Origin: Hepsetus odoe
Taxonomy: Eukaryota; Chordata; Actinopteri; Characiformes; Hepsetidae
Length of the DNA stretch: 64,000 nucleotides
Assembly: GCA_017165825.1 (NCBI GenBank)
Contig: CM029387.1
Span: 13,294,798 to 13,358,797, forward strand
Reading direction: 5' to 3'
Made by a program: the position numbers and the translations under genes. A model generated the notes under the pieces. The model searched no databases and had not been told where the DNA came from. It saw only the letters and a list, made by a program, of their open reading frames with translations. This document shows, piece by piece, positions 1-9,414 of this stretch (its first letter is position 1; every line of letters starts with the position of its first letter).

Positions 1-158
1 CATTGCATAAATCCATGTACACTCTCTGCAGTTAATTTTTTATTGATCAAATGAAAATGTTGATAACATCCACTTTCTCATTTTGACTTACAGCTTTGTG
101 TGTCTGTGTGTGTGTGTGTGTATGGATTGGTGACTAGATTGACCCCACAATTCTTCAG

Positions 159-363
159 CAGACACTGCAGCAGAGTGGTTTGCTCCCACACACTCTAAGC
201 GGAGATTCTCAAACACACCCTGCAACACACCTACTGGCGACCACGGGTGAAGCCTCAGTTCCAGCCAGTGTAGTCATTCAACCAGTCAGCAACCTACCTC
301 TACAGACCCCACCCAATCCAGGCAGCGTTACCATCAGCAACCTCACTGAGCAGGACAACACAG
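159..363 (+). CDS. znf236: znf236 coding exon (Gln/Ser/Thr-rich linker)
   Basis: Reads QQTLQQSGLLPHTL onward and ends at NLTEQDNT plus one base (phase 1). The acceptor is ttcttcag and the donor gtctaa. The text is rich in Gln, Pro, Ser and Thr with no zinc ligand pairs, as expected for the spacer between finger clusters. A short TG run at 98-121 precedes the acceptor. The upstream reading frame is open for only a few codons, so the acceptor at 158/159 is the natural start. Confidence 0.7.
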
Positions 364-699
364 GTCTAAAACATAAATGCCTTAAACATTCACACACATG
401 GTATTCCATACCAAAAGATACGTTCTAGGCAGAAATAAAGTTTAAACAGAAAAACTATGAAACTATATTTCATTCAGGATTACCGATAAGGGGTTTTAAT
501 TCTTCTTCTTGTTTTGGCTGCTGCTGTTAAGGGGTTGTCACAGGGGATCATCTGTTTCCATTGCTTCCTGTCCTATGCATTTTCCTCTTTCAAACCGACT
601 ACCTGCATGTCTCATCACTTACATAAATCTCTTGGTCTTCCTCTTCTCTTCTTTCCTGGCAGCTCTATCTTCAACATCCTTCTCCCAATATAATCATTT

Positions 700-855
700 A
701 CATTTACATTTACGGCATTTAGCAGACGCTCTTATCCAGAGCGACTTACATGTCCTAATTACAAGGACAGTCCCCCTGGAGCAATTCAGGGTTAAGGGCC
801 TTGCTCAGGGACCCAGTGGTGGTAGTGCCAGAGGTGTGATTTGAACCTGGGACCT
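700..855 (-). repeat. tRNA-derived SINE (type 1), partial
   Basis: Ends with the tail that reads on the - strand as TAAGTCGCTCTGGATAAGAG and continues to GTCTGCTAAATG. The tRNA-like head at the high-coordinate end is truncated after the B-box region (aacctggga). It shares its body with 3058-3268, 56371-56572 and 60746-60900. Confidence 0.65.
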
Positions 856-1490
856 CTTCATTGTGTCTCATCTGGACATGTCCAAACCAGTGCAACCTTG
901 CTTCTCTAACTTTGTCTCCAAATGTCTAAACTGAGCTGTCCCTCTAATATACTAATTTCTAATCCTGTCCATCCTTTTCTCAACCAATGAAAATCTCAGC
1001 ATCTTTAACTCTGACACCACCAGCTCTGCTTGCTGTTTTTTCGTCAGTGCCATTGTCTCCAACCAGTACAACAAAGGTCTCACTATAATCTTCCTCCTGT
1101 AAATCTTCCCTTTTACTCTTGCTGGTACCCATCTGTAACAAATCACTCCAGCCACACCTCTCCACCCATTCCAATTTGCCTGCACTTGCTTCTTCACCTC
1201 TCTTCCACACTCACCGTTACTCTGAACTGTTGATCTTTAAATTCCTCCATGTTCGTCGCCTCTGCTCCCTGCTTCTTAATCACTTTCTTCCCTTTCATTC
1301 ACACTCATGTATTCTGTCTTTGTCCTCCTCACTTTCATTCCTCTCCTCTCTAGAACATCTCTCCAGGTTCTCCTCAAGCTGCTCCAAGGGGAGCTCCTGT
1401 CTAACCTCATCAATCAACCTGTCCATTACTCTACCTTAAATGCATTCATCACTCCTGCTGATTTCACCATTGTCACACTGCCCTTATATA

Positions 1491-2065
1491 CAGTACTGTG
1501 CAAAAGTTTTAGGCAGGTGTGAAAAAATGCTGTAAACAAAGAATGCTTTCAAAAATGGAAGTGTTAATTATTTATTTTCATCAATCAACAAAATACAATG
1601 AATGATCAAAAGAGAAATCTAAATCAAATCAATATTTGGTGTGACCACCCTTTGCCTTCAAAACAGCATCAATTCTTCTAGGTACACTTGCACACAGTTT
1701 TTGAAGGAACTCGGCTGGTAGGTTGTTCCAAACATGACAGTGTTTTAACCTACGTGTGACATTCATGATTATTAGCACGTATTTGGTAAAATTGGTTGAT
1801 CATACACCTGACTATAATCCTGTAAAATCCCTGACTTTGTGCAAGTGTACCTATAAGAATTGATGCTGGTTTGAAGGCAAAAGGTAGTAACACCAAATAT
1901 TGATTTGATTTAGATTTTTCATTTTGTTCGCTTACTTTGCATTTTGTAAATTGATAAAAATAAACTTTAAACTTTTTTTTTTAAATAATCATTATTTGTA
2001 TTTCTGAAAGCATTCTTTGTTTACAGCGTTTTTTCACACCAGCCTAAAACTTCTGCACAGTACTG
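1491..2065. mobile_element. Tc1-like deletion derivative, family T (copy 1)
   Basis: Terminal inverted repeats begin cagtactgtgcaaaagtttt on the left; the right end is the reverse complement with a few changes. Flanking TA dinucleotides fit a Tc1 target. Only the two end regions remain, fused at about 1730, with no transposase core. It is inserted in the RTE-like copy. Confidence 0.7.
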
Positions 2066-2436
2066 TATATCCTGAACTACTTTCACATACTTCTCTGCAA
2101 CACCTGACTTCCTCATACAAAACCACAACTCCTCTCTTGGCACCCTGCCATATGCTTTTTCCAAGTCCACAATGCAAATCCTTCTGACATTCTCTGTACT
2201 TCTCCATCAACACCCTCAGACAAACATTGCATCTCTAGTGCTTTTTCTGTTCTTCTCACTTTCCAAGATTGTGTTAAACAATCTGTTTTGAAGCTCAACT
2301 GATATCTCTCCTAAACACCTCCATGCTTCCACCAGTGCTTCCATGTTTCCATTCGTCCAGACCAACAGCCTTTCCATTCTTCATCCTTGCCATCTTGCTT
2401 ATTTGCTGCACTTCCTGGTTCACTATCCTCACATCA

Positions 2437-2443
<7 letters not shown>

Positions 2444-2472
<29 letters not shown>
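2444..2472 (+). repeat. (CT)n microsatellite
   Basis: Uninterrupted ctctct run inside the RTE-like relic. Confidence 0.85.
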
Positions 2473-2474
<2 letters not shown>

Positions 2475-3057
2475 CTCTTCATTCATCTGCCACTCAAAGT
2501 ACTCCTTCCGTCTGCATATCTTAACTTGCTGCACATCTTTCCCAGCCAATTCTAGCCAATCGCCAAATAGGTCCTTTTCCTTATCAAATAGGTCCTTACT
2601 GTCCAACCTCCTCATACAATTCATCGTACACCTTATCTTTAGCACTGCTTTCTTCGCCTGTGCTTCATCTCCTTGTACTCCTGTCTACTTTCTTCATCTC
2701 TCTGACTATCCCACTTCTTCTTTGCTTGCTTCTTTTTCTGTTTAGATTCCACCACAGGTTTCCTTATCCTCTTTCCTTCCAGATGTCACACCAAGAACCT
2801 TTTCTGTATGTTTTACCACTTCTGCAGCAGTTTCCCCGGAATCCTGTAGTTTTTCGACACCTCCCAGTGCCTGTGTTAACTCCTGCCTAAATTCCACCTT
2901 ACATCCTTCTTCATCTTCCACCATTTGATCCTCAAATCTACCCTCACTTTCCTCCTTTTCTTAACCTCTGAGGTCACCTTACAGACAACCACCCTATGCT
3001 GTTTAGCTACACTCTCCCCTGTCACTACTTTGCAGTCTTCAATCTCCTTCAGTCTGA

Positions 3058-3268
3058 CATTTACATTACATATATACATTTACGGCATTTAGCAGACGCT
3101 CTTATCCAGAGCGACTTACATTTCCTAATTACAGGGACAGTCCCCCTGGAGCAACTCAGGGTTAAGGTTCTTGCTCAGGGACCCAGTGGTGGTAGTGCTA
3201 GAGGTGGGATTCGAACCGGGGACCCAGAGGTCCGTAGGCAAGTACCCTACCACTAGACCACCGCCACC
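3058..3268 (-). repeat. tRNA-derived SINE (type 1), near complete
   Basis: On the - strand it begins with an A-box-like GGTGGTCTAGTGGTAGGG, has a B box GGTTCGAATCC, then a unique body and the tail CTCTGGATAAGAGCGTCTGC. Length is about 210 bp. The tail resembles the 3' end used by fish L2-type LINEs (family knowledge). It is inserted in the RTE-like relic. Confidence 0.75.
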
Positions 3269-4227
3269 CAACAAGTTACAATTACAGCTTAGGGCTCGTC
3301 CGGGATGACCCTGGATATAATCCACCTCTGTGCTCCTCCCTCTTCTTAAAATAAGTTTTAACAACAGCCATTTCCATCCTTTTCACAAAATCTACAACCA
3401 TCTGACCTTCAGCATTCCTTGACACCATACCTACCCATCACCTCCTCAACCACCTGTTCCCTTCACCAACATGTCCATTAAAGTCGGCACCAATCACCAC
3501 TCTCTCTCCCCTAGGTACACTCTCTATCATTGTATCTAACTCACTGCAGAATTCTACTTTCTCCTCCATCTCACAACCAACTTGTGGGGCATAAAAACAT
3601 TCATTATCACACCTTCAACTTCCAGCTTCAAGCTCATCACCCTCCCTGACACCCTCTTCACCTCCAAAACACTCTTCACATACTCTTCCTTCAGGATAGT
3701 ACCTACCCCATTTCTCCTTCCATTCATACCATGGTAAAACCATTTAAACCCTCCTCCAATACCCCTGGCCTTACTAACCTTTCATCTGGTCTCTTGCACA
3801 CACAAAATATCAACCTTCCTTCTTTCAATCATATCAGCTAATTCTCTACCTTTACCACTCATTTAAAGTTCCTACCCTCGCTTCCACTCTCCTCCTTCAT
3901 TCTCTGCTCCTGCTGCAACATGCATGCTGCAACATGCTCCTCTTCTACTTCTTCTCCTTTGGCCAACAGTAACCCAATTTCCACCAGCACTCTGTAGACT
4001 AACGGTACTGGTGGTGGTAGTTATTGACCCAGACCTTGACTGATCCGGTATGGAAATCTGTTTCGTTGTCAGCATATTGATTTGGCAAAAGTTTTACACC
4101 AGATGCCCTTCCTGACATAACCCTCCTTATTTATCTGGGCTTGGGACCGGCGCTAAGAAATATACTGGCTTGTGCATCACTAGAGGCTCAGCTGATTAGC
4201 AATTTCGATTAGCTGGGCTAATGTGTT

Positions 4228-4538
4228 TGTAACGGTGGCGGGGTGTAGGGAGGACGCCAATGCTGAGCCAGGAGTTCGCAACGTAACTTTATTAGCTATA
4301 TTTACAAAACAAAACAAAGGACTGCAGTTCCTAACCAAAATCAAGGAACTGCAGCCTAAACCAAACCAAACCACCACAGAGTGTAGGCTAAGCCTAACAA
4401 ATGAGCCGCGCTCTGTTCTGACTCATCGGGGCTTAAATAGTCAGCCCCAATGAAACACACCTGTGCCTTCATTAGCTCAGGTGTGTTCAGTCAGAACAGA
4501 GCGCCCTCTATCGTGCACAAAACACCTCATCCGTGACA
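4228..4538 (-). repeat. 3' LTR of the sushi-type element
   Basis: 311 bp, TG...CA, preceded by the left copy of the gtgtt duplication. It has the same TATA region, polyadenylation signal and nested dyad as the 5' LTR. It lacks an 18-bp unit of the (aaacc)n stretch present in the 5' LTR. Confidence 0.88.
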
Positions 4539-4553
4539 GAACCCCCCCCCAAA
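4539..4553 (-). promoter_or_regulatory. Polypurine tract (second-strand primer site)
   Basis: On the element strand TTTT is followed by nine G residues (4550-4542) and TTC directly before TGTCAC of the 3' LTR. Position and composition fit a polypurine tract; the TTC spacer is slightly unusual. Confidence 0.6.
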
Positions 4554-4618
4554 AGGCACGGCTCCCGAAGTGCCAAACACAGCCGAACCTCTGGGGGGAG
4601 GCCAAGAACACCAAAACT

Positions 4619-7600
4619 TTACAAAGACAAAAGTCCCTTGTTGGGACGTACGGTCAGGTCCACAAAATACATGAAAAGGACCTCCGACCAGACATGTGAG
4701 GCAGCTGGTGGTGGTGAGGGGAATCCCAGCAGTTCAGTCCACCCTTTTGACTGATGTCTGAACCCGACCCTAGAGTCACTGGAGGAATCGCCTGATTCAG
4801 TGGAACGCCTCGCCTTGGTGGAACCTGAAAGAGAGCTAAACACAGATCTTAAAGGGTTCAAAGAGGAAGTCTTTTTCACATAGTCCGAACCCTGTTTCCA
4901 ACCCTTGCCATCTTTGTTCTTCACGTCTCTTATCACAGAATCCACAGTACAGAAGCTGTCGTTGACTTCCTTAAACTGAGGCAGGTCATTGCTGATGTCC
5001 TTTGGCTCCTTCCTCTTCTCGGTCGTACTTCCCTGCTGCTTGGAGCTCAGTGAGGCAGCATCCCAGCTCCTGGTTCCACTACAAGAAGTTCCACTTGAAT
5101 TCCTCCACGAACCACCTTGTTCCGAGTCTGCTGAACTCTGAGGGTGAACTAAAGGTGGGGAGTCATCATGCAGCTGTTCAACCTCTGGAATCTCTGCCGG
5201 CTTCTCCATCAGACTGTTCCTCAGCTGCTCCGCTCTGGCGTTAACCACCAGGGTCCCAGCATGCACTGGTGTCTGTGGAGTGAGTTGAGATTCGAAGATC
5301 GCCAATCTTGCTTCCATACCTCTAACCTGCTTCTCCAGCTCGCTGAGCTTACTGGCCTCACTTTGGGCTTCTCTCAGTTCAGCCTGCAGAGCAACGTTGT
5401 GGTCCTGCACCCATCTCAACTCTGCTCTGGTCTGATTCAGTTGTTCTTCCATAGTGGCTATTTTAGCTTCCAGCTTCTCCTGAATGGTTGGAGTCTCAAC
5501 TTTCCTCGTTGTCTGGCAGACAGTTAGGTTCCTCTGTTCATCCGTTCTCTCCAGCCTTTCTCTTTGGACAGCCGTCACAGCGTGCAGCTTTATTCTAGAG
5601 ACATCTCTCCCTTCTCTGATTTTCGCGCTCTTTCCTTGAAGCTCACCTTTGTCTTGAGCCAGAGCTTTTCTTTCTGTTTCCATGGCTTCAATCTCCCCTT
5701 GGCAACTGGACAAGAGTCCTTTGGTCCTCTCCAGCTGAGGAAGCAGATAGGTGATCCTTTCCTTGCGTTTCAACCCTTCATTCGTGACCGAGGCATTCAC
5801 CTGTAGCATCGAGGCTTCTTTCGCCATCAGCTGCTGGTAGAGCTCTGTCAGCAACTCCTTCTGTTCAGTGAGCTGAACATTCATGTAGCTGATTTTTTCA
5901 TCTCTGAGGTGAGATTGGATTGTCTTTGCAGCTCTGATCCGTTTGGCCAGATTCCTTGCCTGCTTTCCTCTGAATGACTTTTGCAAGCAAATTGCAGCAT
6001 GTCTGAACAGCTGATACCTCTGCTTTTGTTGATGCCCAAGCTTCCACCTTCTGAACCTCCTCTGAAGAACACTTGCTGCCCAGCACTGCTTCTTGAAAAC
6101 CAATCTTTGCTGGTGCATTCTTACTACAGCCTGGATCATGGTGGCAGCTTTGTGCATTGCAGCAACATTCTTTCGAACAGAAAAACCCCTAAAAGCTGCC
6201 TGGATGCATATCACTGACCTTCTCAACACCTGGAATCTCTCTTGCTCAAATTTACCCTTAGTGTAGGACCTAAAATGTCTTTGAATGATGATGGCTGATA
6301 CCCTTATGGCTTGGTACTTTACTACCTCCCAGTGTCTTCTGAATGCAGCCTGAATCAGGGAAGCTGCCTGATGTTGCAGGGTCACCTCCCTTCTGACCCT
6401 CTGACCTCTAAAGCAGGCTTGCAGGAACATTGCAGCAGAGCACAATTTCAAGAATTCCTCCCTCTGCTTTCTGGCATCAAGTGTGGAGCGATACCTAAGC
6501 TGGATGGCAATAGCAGCATACTTGATGCATAAATATCGCGTCCGAGCACAGTGAGCCCTGTAAGCACATTGTACCACAGTTGCAGCCTGGTGCTTCTGTT
6601 TCAGAGTCTGTCTGGTCTTTACTCCTCGGAATGCGGCTTGCAGAACAACAGCAGCCATCTTTTTCTCCTTCAAAGACTTCATTTCTTGCTTCATCATCTT
6701 GTTAGCTCGGTAATGTTGCTGAACAGTCCTGGCTGCCCACAGTAGCTTCAGGTAGTACTTTCTGCTCAAATGCTTCCTCACCTGTGCCTGAATGGTTACT
6801 GCAGCCTCATGTTCAATTTGCATCTGAACCCGAACTTTCATTCTAAACTTCCCACTAACCTGGAGCTGCTCCTTCTCGGTCTGCTGTGCAGCGGATGGCT
6901 TAGTGATGCTGGGTTTATGGATCGACTCCTTGATGCCGCTTTCCTTGCTGTGAAGGGCTTCCTTGGTCGACCTCCCCAGTTGCACGATGCAGGACGCGGT
7001 CTCTGCCGTCCTCCAGCTCTCTGTGTCAGGAACGACCTTCTTTGCCACTGCCTCGCTTCTTTTGTTGCGGGCGGCCTTCTTGGTGTTCCCTTTGGTGGGC
7101 GCCGTGCTCTCGTGTTGCGGCGAGCTGGGCGCCGTGCTTTCGTGTTGAACAAGGCAAGGCGCGTTTGCTACCAACCTCTTGTGATTCGCGCTGGCCGTGT
7201 TCCCGCTATTAGCTGCGCGCGGTGCTTTCTCCGCTGGCGGATCGCGATTATTGGCGCGCGGCGCTTTCGGAGCTGAATCTCCGCGTTGAGCCGCGGTTGA
7301 CGTCGTGCTTCCGCGTTGAGCCGCTTGCGGTGCGGTTGGCGACGTGCTTCCGCGTTGAGCCGCTTGCGGCGCGGTTGGCGACGTGCTTCCGCGTTGAGCA
7401 ACGCCAGCCGTCAACGAAGCCCCGCCTTCCATGTCGCTTGCGGAAAAAAACACGCGGTCCAGCGTGTCGAGATAGCGCTGCGCCCTTGCAGCCATGGAGA
7501 CCAGCATCCGGAGACAAAGCGCGAACCGATCCATGCGAAGCTCGGGATCTGGGATGATATAGAGTGGGAGCAGCGACGTCGCATTCTTCAGACGGCGCTC

Positions 7601-7798
7601 AAGCTCCCTTGCCGTGGCCGTCGGCGTCCGTCGCACCCACTCCTCACTGTCCAGATGTTCGCGGACGTCTAGAGGAGTCACCTTTGTCTCCCAGGTCTTT
7701 ATCAGCTGCAGCGTCCGCTCGACAACGTTCGCTGCCGCCCACAACACGCGCTCCTGCTCGCCCTCGTGGCTCGCGACGTCCAGGTACTGGCGGCTCAT
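4619..7798 (-). CDS. 1059-aa IQ-repeat/coiled-coil protein captured inside an LTR element
   Basis: An intact ORF starts two bases after the 5' LTR and ends 80 bp before the 3' LTR. Residues 1-122 are a charged helical-looking leader of unknown origin. Residues 123-175 have AQRGSTSPTAPQ-type repeats. Residues 175-325 are basic and Ala/Ser/Lys-rich. Residues 330-632 hold about 13 IQ-like motifs (cores near 335, 358, 385, 408, 431, 458, 481, 505, 531, 554, 578, 604, 626) with the alternating 'AA.xIQ..FR' spacing of ASPM, a calmodulin-binding spindle-pole protein. Residues 640-845 look like a coiled coil, and the tail is Ser-rich. No gag zinc knuckle, protease DTG, reverse transcriptase or integrase motif is seen. 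Absence of introns suggests cDNA capture (inference). The first residues may be a gag start. The source gene of the coiled coil is not identified. Confidence 0.72.
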   Translation of the reverse strand: MSRQYLDVASHEGEQERVLWAAANVVERTLQLIKTWETKVTPLDVREHLDSEEWVRRTPTATARELERRLKNATSLLPLYIIPDPELRMDRFALCLRMLVSMAARAQRYLDTLDRVFFSASDMEGGASLTAGVAQRGSTSPTAPQAAQRGSTSPTAPQAAQRGSTTSTAAQRGDSAPKAPRANNRDPPAEKAPRAANSGNTASANHKRLVANAPCLVQHESTAPSSPQHESTAPTKGNTKKAARNKRSEAVAKKVVPDTESWRTAETASCIVQLGRSTKEALHSKESGIKESIHKPSITKPSAAQQTEKEQLQVSGKFRMKVRVQMQIEHEAAVTIQAQVRKHLSRKYYLKLLWAARTVQQHYRANKMMKQEMKSLKEKKMAAVVLQAAFRGVKTRQTLKQKHQAATVVQCAYRAHCARTRYLCIKYAAIAIQLRYRSTLDARKQREEFLKLCSAAMFLQACFRGQRVRREVTLQHQAASLIQAAFRRHWEVVKYQAIRVSAIIIQRHFRSYTKGKFEQERFQVLRRSVICIQAAFRGFSVRKNVAAMHKAATMIQAVVRMHQQRLVFKKQCWAASVLQRRFRRWKLGHQQKQRYQLFRHAAICLQKSFRGKQARNLAKRIRAAKTIQSHLRDEKISYMNVQLTEQKELLTELYQQLMAKEASMLQVNASVTNEGLKRKERITYLLPQLERTKGLLSSCQGEIEAMETERKALAQDKGELQGKSAKIREGRDVSRIKLHAVTAVQRERLERTDEQRNLTVCQTTRKVETPTIQEKLEAKIATMEEQLNQTRAELRWVQDHNVALQAELREAQSEASKLSELEKQVRGMEARLAIFESQLTPQTPVHAGTLVVNARAEQLRNSLMEKPAEIPEVEQLHDDSPPLVHPQSSADSEQGGSWRNSSGTSCSGTRSWDAASLSSKQQGSTTEKRKEPKDISNDLPQFKEVNDSFCTVDSVIRDVKNKDGKGWKQGSDYVKKTSSLNPLRSVFSSLSGSTKARRSTESGDSSSDSRVGFRHQSKGWTELLGFPSPPPAASHVWSEVLFMYFVDLTVRPNKGLLSL

Positions 7799-7799
7799 T
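7790..7799 (-). promoter_or_regulatory. Self-priming primer-binding site overlapping the ORF start
   Basis: One base after the LTR end, the element strand reads AATGAGCCGC, which includes the ATG at 7798. It is perfectly complementary over 10 nt to GCGGCTCATT in the 5' LTR (8000-7991), about 30 nt downstream of the TATA box, where transcripts should start. Tf1 and sushi elements prime on their own 5' end in this way (established for the group). Confidence 0.75.
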
Positions 7800-7800
7800 C

Positions 7801-8129
7801 TGTAACGGTGGCGGGGTGTAGGGAGGACGCCAATGCTGAGCCAGGAGTTCGCAACGTAACTTTATTAGCTATATTTACAAAACAAAACAAAGGACTGCAG
7901 TTCCTAACCAAAATCAAGGAACTGCAGCCTAAACCAAACCAAACCAAACCAAAATACCAAACCACCACATAGTGTAGGCTAAGCCTAACAAATGAGCCGC
8001 GCTCTGTTCTGACTCATCGGGGCTTAAATAGTCAGCCCCAATGAAACACACCTGTGCCTTCATTAGCTCAGGTGTGTTCAGTCAGAACAGAGCGCCCTCT
8101 ATCATGCACAAAACACCTCATCCGTGACA
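7801..8129 (-). repeat. 5' LTR of the sushi-type element
   Basis: 329 bp, TG...CA on the element strand. It contains TATTTAAG (8030-8023), a predicted RNA start near 8000, an AATAAA near 7860, and a nested dyad (7999-8095). It is followed on the + strand side by the right gtgtt duplication. Confidence 0.88.
8023..8030 (-). promoter_or_regulatory. TATA box of the LTR promoter
   Basis: TATTTAAG on the element strand lies about 30 nt before the GCGGCTCATT block taken as the RNA 5' end. It sits in the loop of a 9-bp inverted repeat (8016-8024 with 8034-8042). Confidence 0.65.
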
Positions 8130-8372
8130 GTGTTATCTGCTTTTTAACTAATAATAAAGCTCATTTAAGCTTAAACCTTAAATATATCTACAAATGATCA
8201 AATAAAAAAGATTTTGGTTGATACAATTTCATTTTGTATAATGTTTTGTTTAATATTTTTTGAAGGAGTATAGTGTATTAAGTGTACACAACATCTGTTA
8301 AATAAGGGAGTCAAAATAATGTATATTTATTGCTTCAGACACCAAAAACATCAGTGTATGTGTTCCCTACAG

Positions 8373-8534
8373 GTTCAGAACAATTGGCTCAGGTTGTTGG
8401 TGGTGGTGCAGGGGGTCCAGAGATTACTCTTACCTTTAGCAATTCCAGCCTTGCCCAGGCCCTCACACAAACACATGCACACTCTGCCAACATGCCAACC
8501 AGCAACAATGAGGAGATTATGCTCACCATATCAG
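8373..8534 (+). CDS. znf236: znf236 coding exon (linker)
   Basis: The acceptor ccctacag precedes GT TCA GAA CAA and the exon ends at ATA TCA G before gtacaa. It is phase 1 in and out, 162 nt. It encodes a Gly-rich then Ser/Thr/Asn-rich stretch containing PEITLTFSN and EEIMLTISG. These short hydrophobic LTx repeats also occur in the later exon at 9657 (VTLTLAD, VTLNLN). Confidence 0.75.
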
Positions 8535-8583
8535 GTACAACTGTTTTGCTCTGGTGATTTTGCAACTTAAATGCATTTTTGTG

Positions 8584-9290
8584 AAAACATTAGGACACCC
8601 TATGAAAGCCTGTGTGTTTTTGTAACATTCTTGGAGATATGGATATTTTATCTTAATTTTAACAATACTGGGAGATTCAAGTTATTTAACTAAACAATTC
8701 AATCTGAAGAAAAGAAATAAAGGAATAAATAAATTAGGCCACCCCACCTTTATTTCCAATTAAAATGGCTCAAATCACACATAGGTGTAATACATCAGGT
8801 GCACATGATTAGTACATCGCTACTCAGCATTTTGAAGGAGGTTTCCCTATTTAAACTTCAGATATTTAGTTTGTTGTACTCACCATCATAGAATCCACCA
8901 TGAATTCTATGGTGTATCAGAGGGTAGTTTAGGAACAGAGACCATCTGTAAGAACATTAAAGCTGAAGCAGAACTGAGCCCTGCAACATGACAATGACCA
9001 AAAACATACCAGCAAATCTACCAAGGACTGGCTGGAGTGGCGAAGTCAAAGCCCAGATCTTAATTCCATTGAGATGCTGTGGGGTGACTTGAAACAGGCT
9101 GTATATGCAAGAAAGCCATCAAACATCTCACAAATTCTGCATTGAGGAGTGGGGAAAACTTCCTCAGACCGATGTCAGAGACTGGTAGATGGCCACAAGA
9201 AGCATCTCACTGTGGTTATTTCAGCCAAAGGGGGTAACACTAGCTATTAGAGGGTAGGGTGTCCTAACTTTTTCTCAGTTAGAATACACA
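8584..9290 (+). pseudogene. Tc1-like transposase relic
   Basis: Ends carry aggacaccct on the left and agggtgtcct on the right as inverted repeats. Inside, 8960-9220 reads in broken frames as a Tc1 transposase C-terminal part: a QHDNDQKHTSK-like stretch, then WRSQSPDLNSIEMLW, the region of the last catalytic acidic residues. The N-terminal half is missing. Confidence 0.7.
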
Positions 9291-9414
9291 TTTTTGTTGA
9301 ATTCTTTTGTTTATTAAATAAATCAAGGTTAATTTTGATTGTTTTCCTGCAAATAAATCACTTTCTTTCTCTCTCTCTCCTCCCCCTCCTCACCCCAACC
9401 CCCCAATCCCCCAG

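Larger units (their letters stand above)
494..4140 (-). mobile_element. RTE-like non-LTR retrotransposon, degenerate, with nested insertions
   Basis: The 3' end is at 494, with a TTC/GAA-type tail and the block ggctgctgctgttaaggggt, also seen at 16.5, 20.1, 22.8 and 30.5 kb. Reading toward higher coordinates on the - strand, fragments of the C-terminal and reverse transcriptase regions (950-1470, 2080-3050) and of an endonuclease-like region (3400-3870) can be recognised, ending in a leader near 4140. The frame is broken many times. A Tc1-like element (1491-2065) and two SINEs (700-855, 3058-3268) sit inside it. Orientation is antisense to znf236. Confidence 0.6.
4228..8129 (-). mobile_element. 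Tf1/sushi-type LTR element carrying a non-gag-pol ORF
   Basis: Two direct LTRs (4228-4538, 7801-8129) begin TG and end CA and are flanked by a 5-bp duplication, gtgtt, at 4223-4227 and 8130-8134. Over their shared length the LTRs differ by two substitutions and one 18-bp indel, so the insertion is recent. A C-run (4542-4550; G on the element strand) lies three bases before the 3' LTR as a polypurine tract. The site after the 5' LTR is not tRNA-like but pairs with the LTR itself (self-priming). The interior holds one 1059-codon ORF and no recognisable protease, reverse transcriptase or integrase, so it would need enzymes supplied in trans. It is antisense within a znf236 intron. Confidence 0.85.

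Noticed and set aside
4002..7821. Long open frames on the + strand (for example 6770-7276, 7316-7672) opposite the 1059-codon ORF
   Set aside because: They are shadows of the GC-rich antisense ORF, with no domains and no promoter; the - strand frame is intact across the whole element.
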